64,000 bases of DNA, from positions 280,025-344,024 of the forward strand of contig NZ_LMCW01000001.1 of NCBI RefSeq assembly GCF_001424945.1. Direction: 5' to 3'. Source of the stretch: Rhizobium sp. Root1203. GTDB taxonomy: Bacteria > Pseudomonadota > Alphaproteobacteria > Rhizobiales > Rhizobiaceae. Positions 8,974-18,829 of the stretch are shown here, piece by piece. The stretch's first letter is position 1. Each line of letters starts with the position of its first letter. Below the pieces are notes generated by a model. That model ran no database searches. It had not been told where the DNA came from and saw nothing but the letters and a program-made list of their open reading frames with translations. Position numbers and translations under genes: made by a program.

Positions 8974-9108
8974 ATCTGATTCCCTCAAAGCAAAATCGGA
9001 CCGAAGCTACCCGAACTTCGACCCGATTCAAGGTGTTGGATGCCGATTGGAGCCATTTCGGCGCCGGGCAGCGTCTATTCTTGCTCCGTGGCAGTATTGC
9101 CCGTCCGA

Positions 9109-9849
9109 CTACATGACGATTACGCGCGTTCCGACTTTTACGCGCTCGTAAAGGTCAACGACGTCTTCATTGCGCAGCCGGATGCAACCGGACGAGACAG
9201 CGCTGCCGATCGTCCACGGCGCATTGGTGCCGTGGATGCGGTAGAGCGTCGAGCCGAGATACATGGCGCGGGCGCCAAGCGGGTTCTCCGGGCCGCCATC
9301 CATCCGCGCCGGAAGATAGTGCCCCTTTGCAGCTTCTCGGCTTACCATCTCGGAAGGCGGTGTCCAGTCGGGCCATTCCGTCTTGCGGGTGATCTTGTGC
9401 GCGCCCGCCCATTCGAAGCCGGGCTTGCCGACGCCGACGCCGTAGCGCCGCGCCTTGCCGCCGTCCATGACGAGATAGAGGAAGCGGTTGTTGGTATCGA
9501 TGACGATTGTGCCGGGACGTTCCCTGGTCTCGTAACCGACGATCTGCGGCAGGAATTGCGGCTCGAGCCGCTGGCGGATCACGGGAACCCCGGGATTGAT
9601 CGCCGAGACCCGCTGGGTGAGCGCAGGAGGGAAGCGTCGAACGGCGCGCGGGGCGAAAAGGCCGCGCTGCTGCACCGGGCGCTGGTAAACGACGGGGCGC
9701 ACCTTGCCGCCGCCGAGCTGCATGATCCAGGGGGCAGCGAGGTCTGGGCTGAGCACGACAGGCGGACGCGTCGCATAACGGTCGTCGCCAAGGGCGGCCG
9801 TGGAGAAGACGCCGAGCAGGGCTGCGGCGAGCAATACGGATTTCATCAT
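9109..9849 (-). CDS. L,D-transpeptidase (YkuD domain), secreted, paralogue
   Basis: A 246-residue paralogue of the neighbouring enzyme. Signal peptide at 1-21, then a longer Pro/Arg-rich linker to about residue 105, then the YkuD domain with HGTNAPWTIG and SSGCIRL (catalytic Cys). The two catalytic domains share blocks such as GTIVIDTN and WPDWTPPSEM, suggesting local duplication. The linkers differ, which may give different reach or partners in the envelope. Confidence 0.9.
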   Translation of the reverse strand: MMKSVLLAAALLGVFSTAALGDDRYATRPPVVLSPDLAAPWIMQLGGGKVRPVVYQRPVQQRGLFAPRAVRRFPPALTQRVSAINPGVPVIRQRLEPQFLPQIVGYETRERPGTIVIDTNNRFLYLVMDGGKARRYGVGVGKPGFEWAGAHKITRKTEWPDWTPPSEMVSREAAKGHYLPARMDGGPENPLGARAMYLGSTLYRIHGTNAPWTIGSAVSSGCIRLRNEDVVDLYERVKVGTRVIVM

Positions 9850-10060
9850 CGGACGGACTCTCTACAAATGGCCGAAAATGCGCTGGCGGCACACACCGCC
9901 TGCAATCATGCTGCCACCGCGCTCGCCAGCGAATGGTAAATTCGAATTCACTAAAGGCCAAAGGGTCGAATAAACTTTTCGTCAGGGTTATCGTTCGGTT
10001 TGGAAACAGGGTTTCTAAGTGGTAAAGCCGGAATCGCAGCGGAGAAACGAAGCGGACCCC

Positions 10061-10686
<626 letters not shown>

Positions 10687-10690
<4 letters not shown>

Positions 10691-11172
10691 GAAAGTCGAT
10701 AGCGATGGCCGCGGCCCTGATGCTGCTGGCCGGCGCGGCAGCCGCCCAGACGCCCGACCTGCAGCCGGGCGAGCAGTTGGAGACGCTGCAGTTTCCAGCC
10801 GCGACGATGGAGCTGAAGGGCTGGACGAAATTCGGCAAGGGCCGCGTCTATACGCTGCCCGTCAAGGCTGGCCAGCATGTGAAAATAAGCTTCTCGACGA
10901 AGAGCAAGTTCGCCTTTCTCGCGATATTCGATCTTGCCGCCCCCGACGACGAGGCGGTCTTCGGCACGGACGAAGACGGGGAAACCTACAACATAACCGT
11001 GAAGAACAGCACCACCTGGCTGCTCCGTCCCTACTATTCGAAGGCCTCGCCGCGTCGCGGTCTTGGTGCGCCCTACAGCATTCTCGTGGAGCCGCAGGCA
11101 GCGGCGCCGCCGGCCCCTGCGGCGCCGGCCGAGGAACGCAAGCCATCGCCGCTCTTCCCGGCACGGCCCTAG
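10687..11172 (+). CDS. Secreted protein of unknown function, coupled to tag
   Basis: A 161-residue protein with a signal peptide (MRKSIAMAAALMLLAGAAAA). The mature part (residues 21-130) is predicted rich in beta strand and is followed by an Ala/Pro-rich C-terminal tail (about 137-161). Its ATG overlaps the tag stop codon. Nothing in the sequence links it functionally to DNA repair; no domain is recognised. Confidence 0.75.
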
Positions 11173-11179
11173 GGAGATA

Positions 11180-11884
11180 CTAGCCGAGGCTCTCGATCAC
11201 GCTGCGCAACTCGCCGAAATGTTCGATCTTTCGAAACCGCGGCGCCCCGGTCGGTTCCTCGACATGCTCCAGCACCCAGGTCAGTTCGTGCGGCACGAAG
11301 ACGCCGTAGCTTCCGGCAGCGATGGCCGGAACGATATCGGACTTCAGCGAATTGCCGACCATCATCGCCCGCTCCGGTCCGCCGCCGATCCTGGAGAAGA
11401 TGCGCCGATAGGTGACGGCCGTCTTGTCGGATACGATCTCGACCGCGTGGAAGAAATCGCCGAGCCCGGATTGGGCGAGCTTCCTTTCCTGATCGAAGAG
11501 GTCGCCCTTGGTGATCATGACGAGCAGGTAGCTCTCCGACAGCGCCGCCAGCGTCTCCTGGACATGCGGCAGCGTGTCGACCGGGTGCGACAGGAGATCG
11601 CGGCCGGTGTCCAGAATGCGGGCGATCACCGCGGCCGGAATCTTGCCCTCGGTCACTTCGATCGCCGTCTCGATCATCGACAGCGTGAACCCCTTGATGC
11701 CGAAGCCGTAGTGCCGGAGATTGCGCTTCTCGGCTTCCAGCAACCGTTCCGAAATCTTCGGTCCCTCGGCGAAGTCGGACAGCAGCTCCGTGAAGTGGGC
11801 CTCGGTCAGCCGGTAGTACTGTTCGTTCTGCCAGAGCGTATCGTCAGCGTCGAAACCGATCGTTGTCAGGGTGCGGGTCGTCAT
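11180..11884 (-). CDS. HAD-superfamily hydrolase
   Basis: A 234-residue phosphatase-like protein. HAD motif I is FDADDTLW with nucleophile Asp12 and general acid Asp14. Motif II is the Thr of MITKGD, and motif IV is VGNSLKSDIVPA. An alpha-helical cap occupies about residues 20-95. The ATG at 11884 puts motif I near the N-terminus as in the family. Convergent with the secreted-protein gene and divergent from the aldo/keto reductase gene. Substrate unknown. Confidence 0.88.
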   Translation of the reverse strand: MTTRTLTTIGFDADDTLWQNEQYYRLTEAHFTELLSDFAEGPKISERLLEAEKRNLRHYGFGIKGFTLSMIETAIEVTEGKIPAAVIARILDTGRDLLSHPVDTLPHVQETLAALSESYLLVMITKGDLFDQERKLAQSGLGDFFHAVEIVSDKTAVTYRRIFSRIGGGPERAMMVGNSLKSDIVPAIAAGSYGVFVPHELTWVLEHVEEPTGAPRFRKIEHFGELRSVIESLG

Positions 11885-12122
11885 CGGTCCTCTCCGGGGC
11901 ATTCGACGTGAATCTATTCGATGGCCGCCGCGAAACAAGAGGATCGCGAGTGCCAATTGCATGCCCGCGGCCCCGTTGAAAAACCGGTATTGCGCGTTAA
12001 ATCCAGATTGCCTCATCCATGCAGCCGCCCGGTTGCTCCTGTCATCCGCAGGCCAATAGCAAAAAATCGAAGTCACCGATCCGCCAGCCTCTGCTCGCGG
12101 CCCTCATAAGGAAACGTCGACC

Positions 12123-13172
12123 ATGCGTTACAACCAGCTTGGAAATACGGGACTGTTCGTCTCTGAAATTTGCCTCGGTACCATGACTTTCGGCGCCGCC
12201 GACGCCGGCAGCCCCTGGGGCGCCATCGCCGACGTCGATCAGCAGGCCGCCGACCGGATCGTCGAGCGGTCGCTCGCAGCCGGCGTGAACTTCATCGATA
12301 CCGCAGACGTCTATTCCTTCGGGGAGTCGGAAAGATTGCTTGGCCAGGCCCTGAAAAACGTCGGCGTCCCCCGCAAGGATGTCGTGATCGCCACAAAGGT
12401 CTACGGCGTCATGGGTGACAAGCCCAATGATCGCGGCGCCTCTCGCGGTCACATCATGGATTCCGTCGAAGCGAGCCTGGAGCGTCTGCAGACCGATCAT
12501 ATCGACCTCTACCAGATTCATGCCACCGATCCGGTGACGCCGATCGACGAGACGCTGCGGGCCCTGGACGATCTCGTGTCCCGGGGTCTCGTGCGCTACG
12601 TCGGCGTGTCCAATTGGCAGGCCTGGCGCATCGCCAAGGCGCTGGGGATCTCCGAGCGCCGGGGCTTTGCCCGCTTCGAGACGGTTCAGGCCTATTACTC
12701 GATCGCCGGGCGCGATCTCGAACGCGACATCGTGCCGTTGATGCAGGAGGAAAAGCTCGGTCTGATGGTCTGGTCGCCGCTGGCCGGTGGACTTCTCTCG
12801 GGCAAATACGGGCCGGGTGCACCCGGCAACGGCGAGGGTCGCCGCGCGACGTTCGATTTTCCGCCGGTGGACACGGATCGCGCCTGGGCTTGCGTTGCCG
12901 CGATGCGCGAGATTGCGGCTAAACACGGGGTCGGCGTCGCCACCGTGGCACTCGCCTACATTCTCGCCAAGCCGTTCGTCACCACCGTCATCATCGGTGC
13001 CAAGCGCGTCGAGCAGTTGGACCAGAATCTGGCGGCGGTCAGCCTGACGCTCGACGCGGACGACCTGACGAAGCTTGACGAGGTAAGCGCCCTTGCACCG
13101 GAATATCCGGGCTGGATGCTTTCACGACAGGGCAGCGGGCGGCGCCCGGCGCCATTCGACCCCAAGGCCTGA
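12123..13172 (+). CDS. Aldo/keto reductase
   Basis: NADPH-dependent oxidoreductase with a TIM-barrel fold, 349 residues. The catalytic tetrad is visible as Asp59, Tyr64, Lys92 and His133 (FIDTADVY, TKVYG, IHATDP). The C-terminal cofactor-binding block TTVIIGAKRVEQL is present. Closest in character to the YajO/Tas-type or plant-like group acting on sugars and aldehydes; the substrate is not evident. Transcription ends at the strong hairpin directly after the stop. Confidence 0.92.
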   Translation: MRYNQLGNTGLFVSEICLGTMTFGAADAGSPWGAIADVDQQAADRIVERSLAAGVNFIDTADVYSFGESERLLGQALKNVGVPRKDVVIATKVYGVMGDKPNDRGASRGHIMDSVEASLERLQTDHIDLYQIHATDPVTPIDETLRALDDLVSRGLVRYVGVSNWQAWRIAKALGISERRGFARFETVQAYYSIAGRDLERDIVPLMQEEKLGLMVWSPLAGGLLSGKYGPGAPGNGEGRRATFDFPPVDTDRAWACVAAMREIAAKHGVGVATVALAYILAKPFVTTVIIGAKRVEQLDQNLAAVSLTLDADDLTKLDEVSALAPEYPGWMLSRQGSGRRPAPFDPKA

Positions 13173-13173
13173 C

Positions 13174-13213
13174 AATGTGGGATGCCGGCGTGAATGCGCC
13201 GGCATCCCACATT
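13174..13213. terminator. Perfect 17-bp inverted repeat between convergent genes
   Basis: Positions 13174-13190 and 13197-13213 are perfect reverse complements around a 6-base loop (TGAATG). The hairpin starts two bases after the aldo/keto reductase stop and ends eight bases before the DUF305 gene stop. Its position suggests a bidirectional terminator, although neither side has a clear T-run. Confidence 0.6.
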
Positions 13214-13220
13214 GATGTGT

Positions 13221-13580
13221 TCACTTGCCGCGAGCTTTCAGCCAGGCTTGCATCTCGGCGATTTCCGCCTCCTGCGCCTTGATCACGCCCTCTGCCAGCT
13301 TGCGGATTTCCGGGTCCTTGCCGTATTCGAGTTCGATCCTGGCCATGTCGATGGCGCCCTGGTGATGGGGGATCATGCCGCGCACGAAGTCGACGTCCGG
13401 ATCGCCGCTGTACTCGATCATCATGTCCTTGTGCATCTTGGTGTTTGCCTCCGTGAAGGCATGACTGGACGCACTGTGATTGCCCATCGGCTTGGTCATG
13501 TCCATCTGCATGTCCTCCGCCACGGCGGGCACTGTCGATAGGACCAAGCTTGCAACAAAGGCACGGATATGAAGAGACAT
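13221..13580 (-). CDS. DUF305-family secreted protein
   Basis: A 119-residue exported protein with signal peptide 1-21. The mature N-terminus is Met/His-rich (DMQMDMTK), and the DUF305 signature MIPHHQGAIDMA is at about 69-80. DUF305 proteins are ferritin-like helical bundles, several of them tied to copper handling; the Met and His content fits metal binding, but this is inference. No copper-efflux gene is adjacent. Confidence 0.88.
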   Translation of the reverse strand: MSLHIRAFVASLVLSTVPAVAEDMQMDMTKPMGNHSASSHAFTEANTKMHKDMMIEYSGDPDVDFVRGMIPHHQGAIDMARIELEYGKDPEIRKLAEGVIKAQEAEIAEMQAWLKARGK

Positions 13581-13669
13581 CGATTTTCTTCCTCAGCCTG
13601 ACAAATGGAATTCGATCGGCAGAAACAGGTGTGAGACGAGCAGCCGCAGGCGTCGCCCCGTATCCGGTT

Positions 13670-13981
13670 TCAGAGTTTCGCCGCCTTGCGCAGCGCATCG
13701 TTGATCCGGCCCTGCCAGCCCTTGCCGGTTGCCTTGAAGGCATCGATCACATCGGGATCGAGCCGCAACGAAATCTGCCGCTTCGGCATCTCGACGGCAG
13801 GCCGGCCGCGCGAACGGCGAATGCTCTCGGCAAGTTCGGGAAAGACCTCGGCAAAGGGCCGGGCGTTTTTGAAATCCTCTTCGGTCCATTCTGGATTGTC
13901 GGAAACATCATCCCAATCCTGCTTGGAATAGCCTCGACCTTCTCGAAATTCGGCCTGACCTTCAATTTTCCTGGATGTCAT
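13670..13981 (-). CDS. brnA: BrnA-type antitoxin
   Basis: Antitoxin of a type II toxin-antitoxin pair, 103 residues. The C-terminal part (about 62-103) holds the ribbon-helix-helix-like segment KRQISLRLDPDVIDAFKATG, ending in an amphipathic helix as in BrnA proteins that bind the operator and neutralise BrnT. Its start lies inside the toxin gene (20-base overlap), so toxin and antitoxin are cotranscribed with the toxin first, the usual brnTA order. Confidence 0.88.
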   Translation of the reverse strand: MTSRKIEGQAEFREGRGYSKQDWDDVSDNPEWTEEDFKNARPFAEVFPELAESIRRSRGRPAVEMPKRQISLRLDPDVIDAFKATGKGWQGRINDALRKAAKL

Positions 13982-14225
13982 TCAACAGCCTCCTTTCGCT
14001 CTTGCGCGCGGGTCTCATCGAAACAATCGCCACCCCTTCGATGCCCAACCTGGCAAAGATGACGGCGATCGTTCCATCGGCAAAACGTCCGATCGCCATG
14101 ATGCGTCCCTGTTTTGCCGGCCTCAGAATTGCGACCAGAAAGAAAGCGACATCCAGATCGGCAAAATCGAGCCCATGCTTGTCACGATTTGCGAGCCGTT
14201 TCGGCTCATCCCAGACAATTTCCAT
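13962..14225 (-). CDS. brnT: BrnT-type ribonuclease toxin
   Basis: An 87-residue toxin of the BrnT/RelE-like fold, expected to cut mRNA and slow growth when unopposed. Family marks are the N-terminal WDEPKRLANRDKHGLDF (residues 5-21), the IAVIFARLG strand and the C-terminal SMRPARKSERR. The ATG at 14225 has no Shine-Dalgarno sequence. TTGTAT and TATTCT elements 16 bases apart lie just upstream, so the mRNA may be leaderless or nearly so. Promoter reading is tentative. Confidence 0.88.
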   Translation of the reverse strand: MEIVWDEPKRLANRDKHGLDFADLDVAFFLVAILRPAKQGRIMAIGRFADGTIAVIFARLGIEGVAIVSMRPARKSERRLLNDIQEN

Positions 14226-14291
14226 AGTCAGAATACCGCAAAATAAAAGTGATACAATAAATCTTTGATTGCATCGACAGTACCCTGCAAT

Positions 14292-15068
14292 TCAATAGGC
14301 GGCAATCACCCGGTGGACGATCTGGTAGTCGGCGCTTTCCTCGCCGATCGGCACCACTGGCCATGACCACCAGGCTTTCGCCGGCGGCGGCGCAACGCCG
14401 TGCAGCAGGTCGGCTTCGTCATGGACCTTGCCGGTGCGGTCGATGACGGCGTAGGAAATATCGGTGAGAAGATAGGTTCGGCAGGGCAGGGCGGTCAAAT
14501 CGGCAAGATGGGCGCCGATCAGCCGTGCGACGGTATCGCCGGGCATCCGGCCTTGTTCCTCGGCCTCGAAGCGCCGCATCACGCCACGGCCGATCTGCGA
14601 CAGGAGGTTGGCGGAGACGACGAAATCGAGATAGGGAACGCTGCGCAGAAAGCCGAGCGGCTCGGGCGCGTTGCCGGTCGTCAGCTTGTCATAGCCGGCC
14701 AGTTCGTCATAGCCGGAAAGGTCGCGCTCGATTGGCCGGACATTGCGATAGCCCCTCAGCTTGAGCCACAGCCGCACCGACGCGAGATGCACGAGATCGA
14801 CGAGCACGACCGTATCGAAGGCCTCCGCGAGTTCCTTGATCGGAACGTCGCGAAGCAGTCCGGAGCCGAGAACGACCGCCGTCCGCTTCTGGCGAAGACC
14901 TGCCATCGCTTGCAGGATTGCGTTGCGGCTGTTCTGTTCGTGCTCGGCCCACGGCCCGCTGCAGCGTCCGGCGCGCGACCAGAGATTGACAGAGTATCGG
15001 ATGAATTTGCGGTGCGCCTTTTGCGTCACCGGCACGGTCGCGGCATAGACAAGCGCCTCGGCAATCAT
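14292..15068 (-). CDS. Conserved-type hypothetical protein with Rossmann-like segment
   Basis: A 258-residue protein not recognised by name. Residues about 70-100 (TAVVLGSGLLRD, then VVLVDLVHLASV) look like the first strands and nucleotide-binding loop of a Rossmann fold, similar to a methyltransferase motif I and II layout. FVVSANLLSQIG near 160 could correspond to motif IV. The start at 15068 has GGGAGC six bases upstream. Divergent from hisS. A SAM-dependent methyltransferase is the best guess, with low certainty. Confidence 0.6.
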   Translation of the reverse strand: MIAEALVYAATVPVTQKAHRKFIRYSVNLWSRAGRCSGPWAEHEQNSRNAILQAMAGLRQKRTAVVLGSGLLRDVPIKELAEAFDTVVLVDLVHLASVRLWLKLRGYRNVRPIERDLSGYDELAGYDKLTTGNAPEPLGFLRSVPYLDFVVSANLLSQIGRGVMRRFEAEEQGRMPGDTVARLIGAHLADLTALPCRTYLLTDISYAVIDRTGKVHDEADLLHGVAPPPAKAWWSWPVVPIGEESADYQIVHRVIAAY

Positions 15069-15126
15069 GATGTAGCTCCCGCCATTCGATCCCAATCCTT
15101 CGATCAATCGATTCTGTGTCCCGGAT

Positions 15127-15144
15127 CAAGGGCCTTCGCCCTTG
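15127..15144. other. Hairpin upstream of hisS
   Basis: CAAGGGC and GCCCTTG form a perfect 7-bp stem with a CTTC loop about 60 bases before the hisS start. A second imperfect hairpin (15172-15193) sits just before the hisS ribosome binding site. No T-run follows either and no His-rich leader peptide was found, so attenuation is not supported; a leader RNA structure remains possible. Confidence 0.35.
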
Positions 15145-15205
15145 CCGCACCGGGCCCAATCCGCTAGGAAACCGCCACTGTCACAGTGAGCGGAAGACGT
15201 TGGAA

Positions 15206-16825
15206 ATGAACGACAAGCAGAAGAAACCACAAAAGCTCAAGGCCAGGCTTCCCCGCGGCTTCGTCGATCGCTCGGCGGCCGATATTCGCGCCGTCAACGA
15301 GATGACCGCGAAGATCCGCGAAGTCTATGAGCACTATGGTTTCGATCCTGTCGAGACGCCGCTGTTCGAATACACCGATGCGCTCGGCAAGTTCCTGCCG
15401 GATGCCGACCGGCCCAACGAAGGCGTCTTTTCGCTGCAGGACGACGACGACCAGTGGATGTCGCTGCGCTACGACCTGACGGCGCCGCTCGCCCGCCACG
15501 TGGCGGAAAACTTCAACGAGATCCAGCTTCCCTACCGCACCTATCGCGCCGGTTATGTCTTCCGCAACGAAAAGCCCGGCCCGGGCCGTTTCCGCCAGTT
15601 CATGCAGTTCGATGCCGATACAGTCGGCGCGCCGGGCGTCCAGGCCGATGCCGAAATGTGCATGATGATGGCCGATACGCTCGAAGCCCTCGGCATCCGA
15701 CGCGGCGACTACGTCATCCGCGTCAACAACCGCAAGGTTCTCGACGGCGTGCTGGAAGCGATCGGCCTCGGCGGCGACGACAAGGTGGGCCAGCGGCTCA
15801 ACGTCCTGCGCGCCATCGACAAGCTCGACAAGTTCGGCCCCGAGGGAGTTGCTCTCCTGCTCGGCCCCGGCCGAAAGGATGAGTCGGGTGATTTCACCAA
15901 GGGCGCCGGTCTTAATGAACAGCAGATTTTGCGTCTATTGACATCCTATCTCGGGACAAGCTTCCGAAGTGGATCTATTGAGACGACAGAAAAGGCTCTT
16001 GCTGCCGGGGAAAGCTCGCCGATCTTTAATTTCGAAGGAGAAGACACTTTTCCTGATGATGCCATGACGTTTGGGTTTTGGCATCAAGCCGTCGAAGGTT
16101 CCTCTTCAGGTGGCGAGGGTGTGGCTGAGCTAGAACTGATGGCGGGAATATGTCGCGCAGCTGGCTATGGCCCGGGTCGAATTTTCTTTGATTCATCCGT
16201 CGTCCGCGGCCTCGAATACTACACTGGCCCCGTCTACGAAGCCGAGCTCCTGTTCGACGTGACCAACGAAAAGGGCGAGAAGGTGGTCTTCGGCTCCGTC
16301 GGCGGCGGTGGGCGTTACGACGGTCTCGTCTCACGGTTCATGGGCCAGCCCGTTCCGGCGACCGGCTTCTCCATCGGCGTCTCCCGCCTGATGACGGCAC
16401 TGAAGAACCTCGGCAAGCTTGGCCAGAGCGACGTCATCGAGCCGGTTCTGGTCACGGTCATGGACGGCGACGTCGAGGCGATGGGCCGCTACCAGCGCAT
16501 GACGCAGGAGCTGCGCGCTGCCGGCATCCGCGCCGAAATGTACCAGGGCAACTGGAAGAAGTTCGGCAACCAGCTGAAATACGCCGACCGCCGCGGCTGC
16601 CCGGTCGCCATCATCCAGGGCGGCGACGAACGCGCCACGGGCGTCGTCCAGATCAAGGACCTGATCGAGGGCAAGCGCCTGTCCGGAGAGATCGAGGACA
16701 ACGCCAGCTGGCGCGAAGCCCGCGTTGCGCAGGAAACCGCTCCAGAGGCCGATCTTGTCGCCAAGGTGAAGGAAATCCTGGCCGCGCAGGCTGAGGACCG
16801 GAATCGAGCTGGGGCAAAGCCGTGA
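15206..16825 (+). CDS. hisS: Histidyl-tRNA synthetase with compositionally odd central segment
   Basis: Class II aminoacyl-tRNA synthetase (539 residues) that charges tRNA-His. Class II motifs are visible: motif 2 region [17 protein letters not shown] (about 113-129), the HisRS signature [13 protein letters not shown] (about 334-346) and GGGGRYDGL, followed by a C-terminal anticodon-binding domain. The ATG at 15206 has GGAAGACG upstream. Residues about 234-330, just before the HisRS signature, are encoded with TTG, CTA, ATA, AGT, GGA and TCA codons that are rare in the rest of the gene. This suggests a recombined or replaced insertion domain. Confidence 0.95.
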   Translation: MNDKQKKPQKLKARLPRGFVDRSAADIRAVNEMTAKIREVYEHYGFDPVETPLFEYTDALGKFLPDADRPNEGVFSLQDDDDQWMSLRYDLTAPLARHVAENFNEIQLPYRTYRAGYVFRNEKPGPGRFRQFMQFDADTVGAPGVQADAEMCMMMADTLEALGIRRGDYVIRVNNRKVLDGVLEAIGLGGDDKVGQRLNVLRAIDKLDKFGPEGVALLLGPGRKDESGDFTKGAGLNEQQILRLLTSYLGTSFRSGSIETTEKALAAGESSPIFNFEGEDTFPDDAMTFGFWHQAVEGSSSGGEGVAELELMAGICRAAGYGPGRIFFDSSVVRGLEYYTGPVYEAELLFDVTNEKGEKVVFGSVGGGGRYDGLVSRFMGQPVPATGFSIGVSRLMTALKNLGKLGQSDVIEPVLVTVMDGDVEAMGRYQRMTQELRAAGIRAEMYQGNWKKFGNQLKYADRRGCPVAIIQGGDERATGVVQIKDLIEGKRLSGEIEDNASWREARVAQETAPEADLVAKVKEILAAQAEDRNRAGAKP

Positions 16826-16845
16826 GTGCGACCGGCGACGATTTT

Positions 16846-17000
16846 CCCTTCTCCCCTCGGGGAGAAGGTGGCCGGAAGGGCCGGATGAAGGGGCGGCACG
16901 GCATGGTTTGTCCTTCGCTGGCCGCTCAGGACGTCAGTCGTTTACACTCATCGTCCCCCTCATCTGCCCTGCCGGGCATCTTCTCCCCGCGGGGGAGAAG
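16846..17000. repeat. Intergenic palindromic repeat between hisS and hisZ
   Basis: The outer ends are inverted copies of one another: a CTTCTCCCC..GGGGAGAAG palindrome plus a CCGGATGAAGGGG-type flank on the left (16848-16892), and the reverse complement on the right (16953-17000). This layout resembles the short non-coding palindromic repeats scattered through rhizobial chromosomes. It fills almost the whole 190-base gap and could form a large mRNA hairpin between the two cistrons. Confidence 0.6.
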
Positions 17001-17015
17001 CGGGAGCTCGACACC

Positions 17016-18137
17016 ATGCCCCTGATCAACCTCCCCGACTTTGCCGACGAGTTGCTGTCGGAATTCACCGCGCGCCGCACGGAGCGGGTCGATACGCCTG
17101 TCATCCAGCCGGCTGAACCCTTCCTTGATATTGCCGGCGAAGACCTTCGCCGCCGCATCTTCATGACCGAGAGCGAGACGGGCGCGAGCCTGTGCCTGCG
17201 ACCCGAGTTCACCATCCCCGTCTGCCTGCAGCATATCGAGACCGCGACCGGCACGCCCAAGCGCTATTCCTATCTTGGCGAAGTCTTCCGCCAACGGCGT
17301 GAAGGCGGCAGCGAATTCTATCAGGCGGGCATCGAGGATCTCGGCGATATCAACATCTCGAGCGCCGATGCGCGTGCGATCGGGGATGCGACCGGTATTC
17401 TCTCGCGTCTTCTGCCTGGAAAGCGCCTCTCGGTGACGCTCGGCGATCAGGCGGTCTTCGAAGCCGTCGTCCAGGCTCTCGGCCTGCCGCTCGGCTGGCA
17501 GAAGCGCCTGATCCACGCCTTCGGCAACATGATCCAGCTGGAAACGCTGCTGGCAAGCCTCGTCAGTCCCCAATTCGTCACCGGCCTCGACGACGATGTC
17601 GCCCGCCTGGTTGGCGCCGACGACGAGACGGCCCTGGTGGCCCATATCGACGCGACCATGCACCGGACCGGCTATTCCTCCAACGCCAGCCGTTCGCCCC
17701 AGGAAATCGCGCGTCGCCTGAAGGAGAAGCTTATCCTCTCCGAGACCCGCCTCGACGACGCGGCGTTCGGCGTGCTGGAAAGCTTCCTGTCCCTCAACGT
17801 GCCGCTCATCAATGCTTCCGCGGCCCTTTCGGGTTTTGCCGATGCGGCGGGTCTCAAGCTTGGAAACGCGCTTTCGCGGTTCGACGGTCGCGTGGCGGCA
17901 CTTGCAAACGCTGGCGTCGATCTTTCCGTGATCGATTATCGCGCTGCGTTCGGCCGTCCGCTCGACTACTATACCGGCCTTGTCTTCGAGATCGGCGTGG
18001 AAGGTTCGCAGCAGGTTCTGGCCGGCGGTGGCAGGTTCGACAGGCTGATGACCCTCCTCGGCGCCAAGGATCGCATTCCGGCCGTCGGCTTTTCACTCTG
18101 GCTGGATCGCATCGAAACCGAGAGGACCGCCCGATGA
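17016..18137 (+). CDS. hisZ: ATP phosphoribosyltransferase regulatory subunit
   Basis: HisRS paralogue (373 residues) that lacks aminoacylation and serves as the allosteric subunit of the short-form ATP phosphoribosyltransferase, the first step of histidine synthesis. Class II-like segments remain: [33 protein letters not shown] and [13 protein letters not shown]. There is no anticodon-binding domain. The start at 17016 follows the repeat with GGGAG upstream. It overlaps hisG by 4 bases (ATGA), matching the need for equal amounts of the two subunits. Confidence 0.94.
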   Translation: MPLINLPDFADELLSEFTARRTERVDTPVIQPAEPFLDIAGEDLRRRIFMTESETGASLCLRPEFTIPVCLQHIETATGTPKRYSYLGEVFRQRREGGSEFYQAGIEDLGDINISSADARAIGDATGILSRLLPGKRLSVTLGDQAVFEAVVQALGLPLGWQKRLIHAFGNMIQLETLLASLVSPQFVTGLDDDVARLVGADDETALVAHIDATMHRTGYSSNASRSPQEIARRLKEKLILSETRLDDAAFGVLESFLSLNVPLINASAALSGFADAAGLKLGNALSRFDGRVAALANAGVDLSVIDYRAAFGRPLDYYTGLVFEIGVEGSQQVLAGGGRFDRLMTLLGAKDRIPAVGFSLWLDRIETERTAR

Positions 18138-18829
18138 CCATTACCATCGCGCTCCCCTCCAAGGGCCGTATGAAGGAAGACGCTTCTGCCATCTTCGAAC
18201 GCGCCGGCATGCCGATCATGGCCGTCGGCAACGATCGCTCCTATCGGGGCCGGGTCGAGGGCTGGGATGATGTCGAAGTCGCATTCATGTCCGCGTCGGA
18301 AATCTCGCGCGAGATCGGAAACGGCACCGTCGATTTCGGCGTCACCGGCGAGGACCTGATCCGCGAAGGTCTCGCGGAAGCCGACAAGCGCGTGGAATTC
18401 TGCGCCCGCCTCGGCTTCGGCCACGCCGATGTCATCGTCGCCGTACCCGAGATCTGGCTCGATGTCGATACGATGGCCGACCTGGGGGATGTCGCCGGCG
18501 ACTTCCGCGCCCGCCATGGCCGTCGCCTGGCCATCGCCACGAAATACTGGCGCCTGACGCAGCAGTTCTTTTCCAGCCAGCACGGCATCCAGCTTTATCG
18601 CATCGTCGAGAGCCTGGGTGCTACGGAGGGCGCGCCGGCATCCGGTTCGGCTGACATCATCGTCGACATCACCTCGACGGGCTCGACCCTCCGGGCGAAC
18701 CATCTGAAGGTTCTCTCCGATGGCGTCATCCTGCGTTCGGAGGCTTGCCTGGTGCGCGCCCGCAAGGAGAGCCACGCCGATCAGCCGTCGGTCGCACGGC
18801 TGATCGACGCCGTTCGCGCCGCGCTGTAA
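18134..18829 (+). CDS. hisG: ATP phosphoribosyltransferase, short form
   Basis: Catalytic subunit (231 residues) that joins ATP and PRPP to start histidine biosynthesis. It has the short HisG architecture without the C-terminal ACT-like regulatory domain, which explains the adjacent hisZ. Conserved blocks are [12 protein letters not shown] (3-14), [11 protein letters not shown] and the PRPP-loop [13 protein letters not shown]. The stop TAA overlaps the next start by one base. Confidence 0.95.
   Translation: MTITIALPSKGRMKEDASAIFERAGMPIMAVGNDRSYRGRVEGWDDVEVAFMSASEISREIGNGTVDFGVTGEDLIREGLAEADKRVEFCARLGFGHADVIVAVPEIWLDVDTMADLGDVAGDFRARHGRRLAIATKYWRLTQQFFSSQHGIQLYRIVESLGATEGAPASGSADIIVDITSTGSTLRANHLKVLSDGVILRSEACLVRARKESHADQPSVARLIDAVRAAL

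Noticed and set aside
15108-15205. Histidine leader-peptide attenuator before hisS, by analogy with ileS
   Set aside because: Hairpins exist but there is no short frame with His codons and no T-run.
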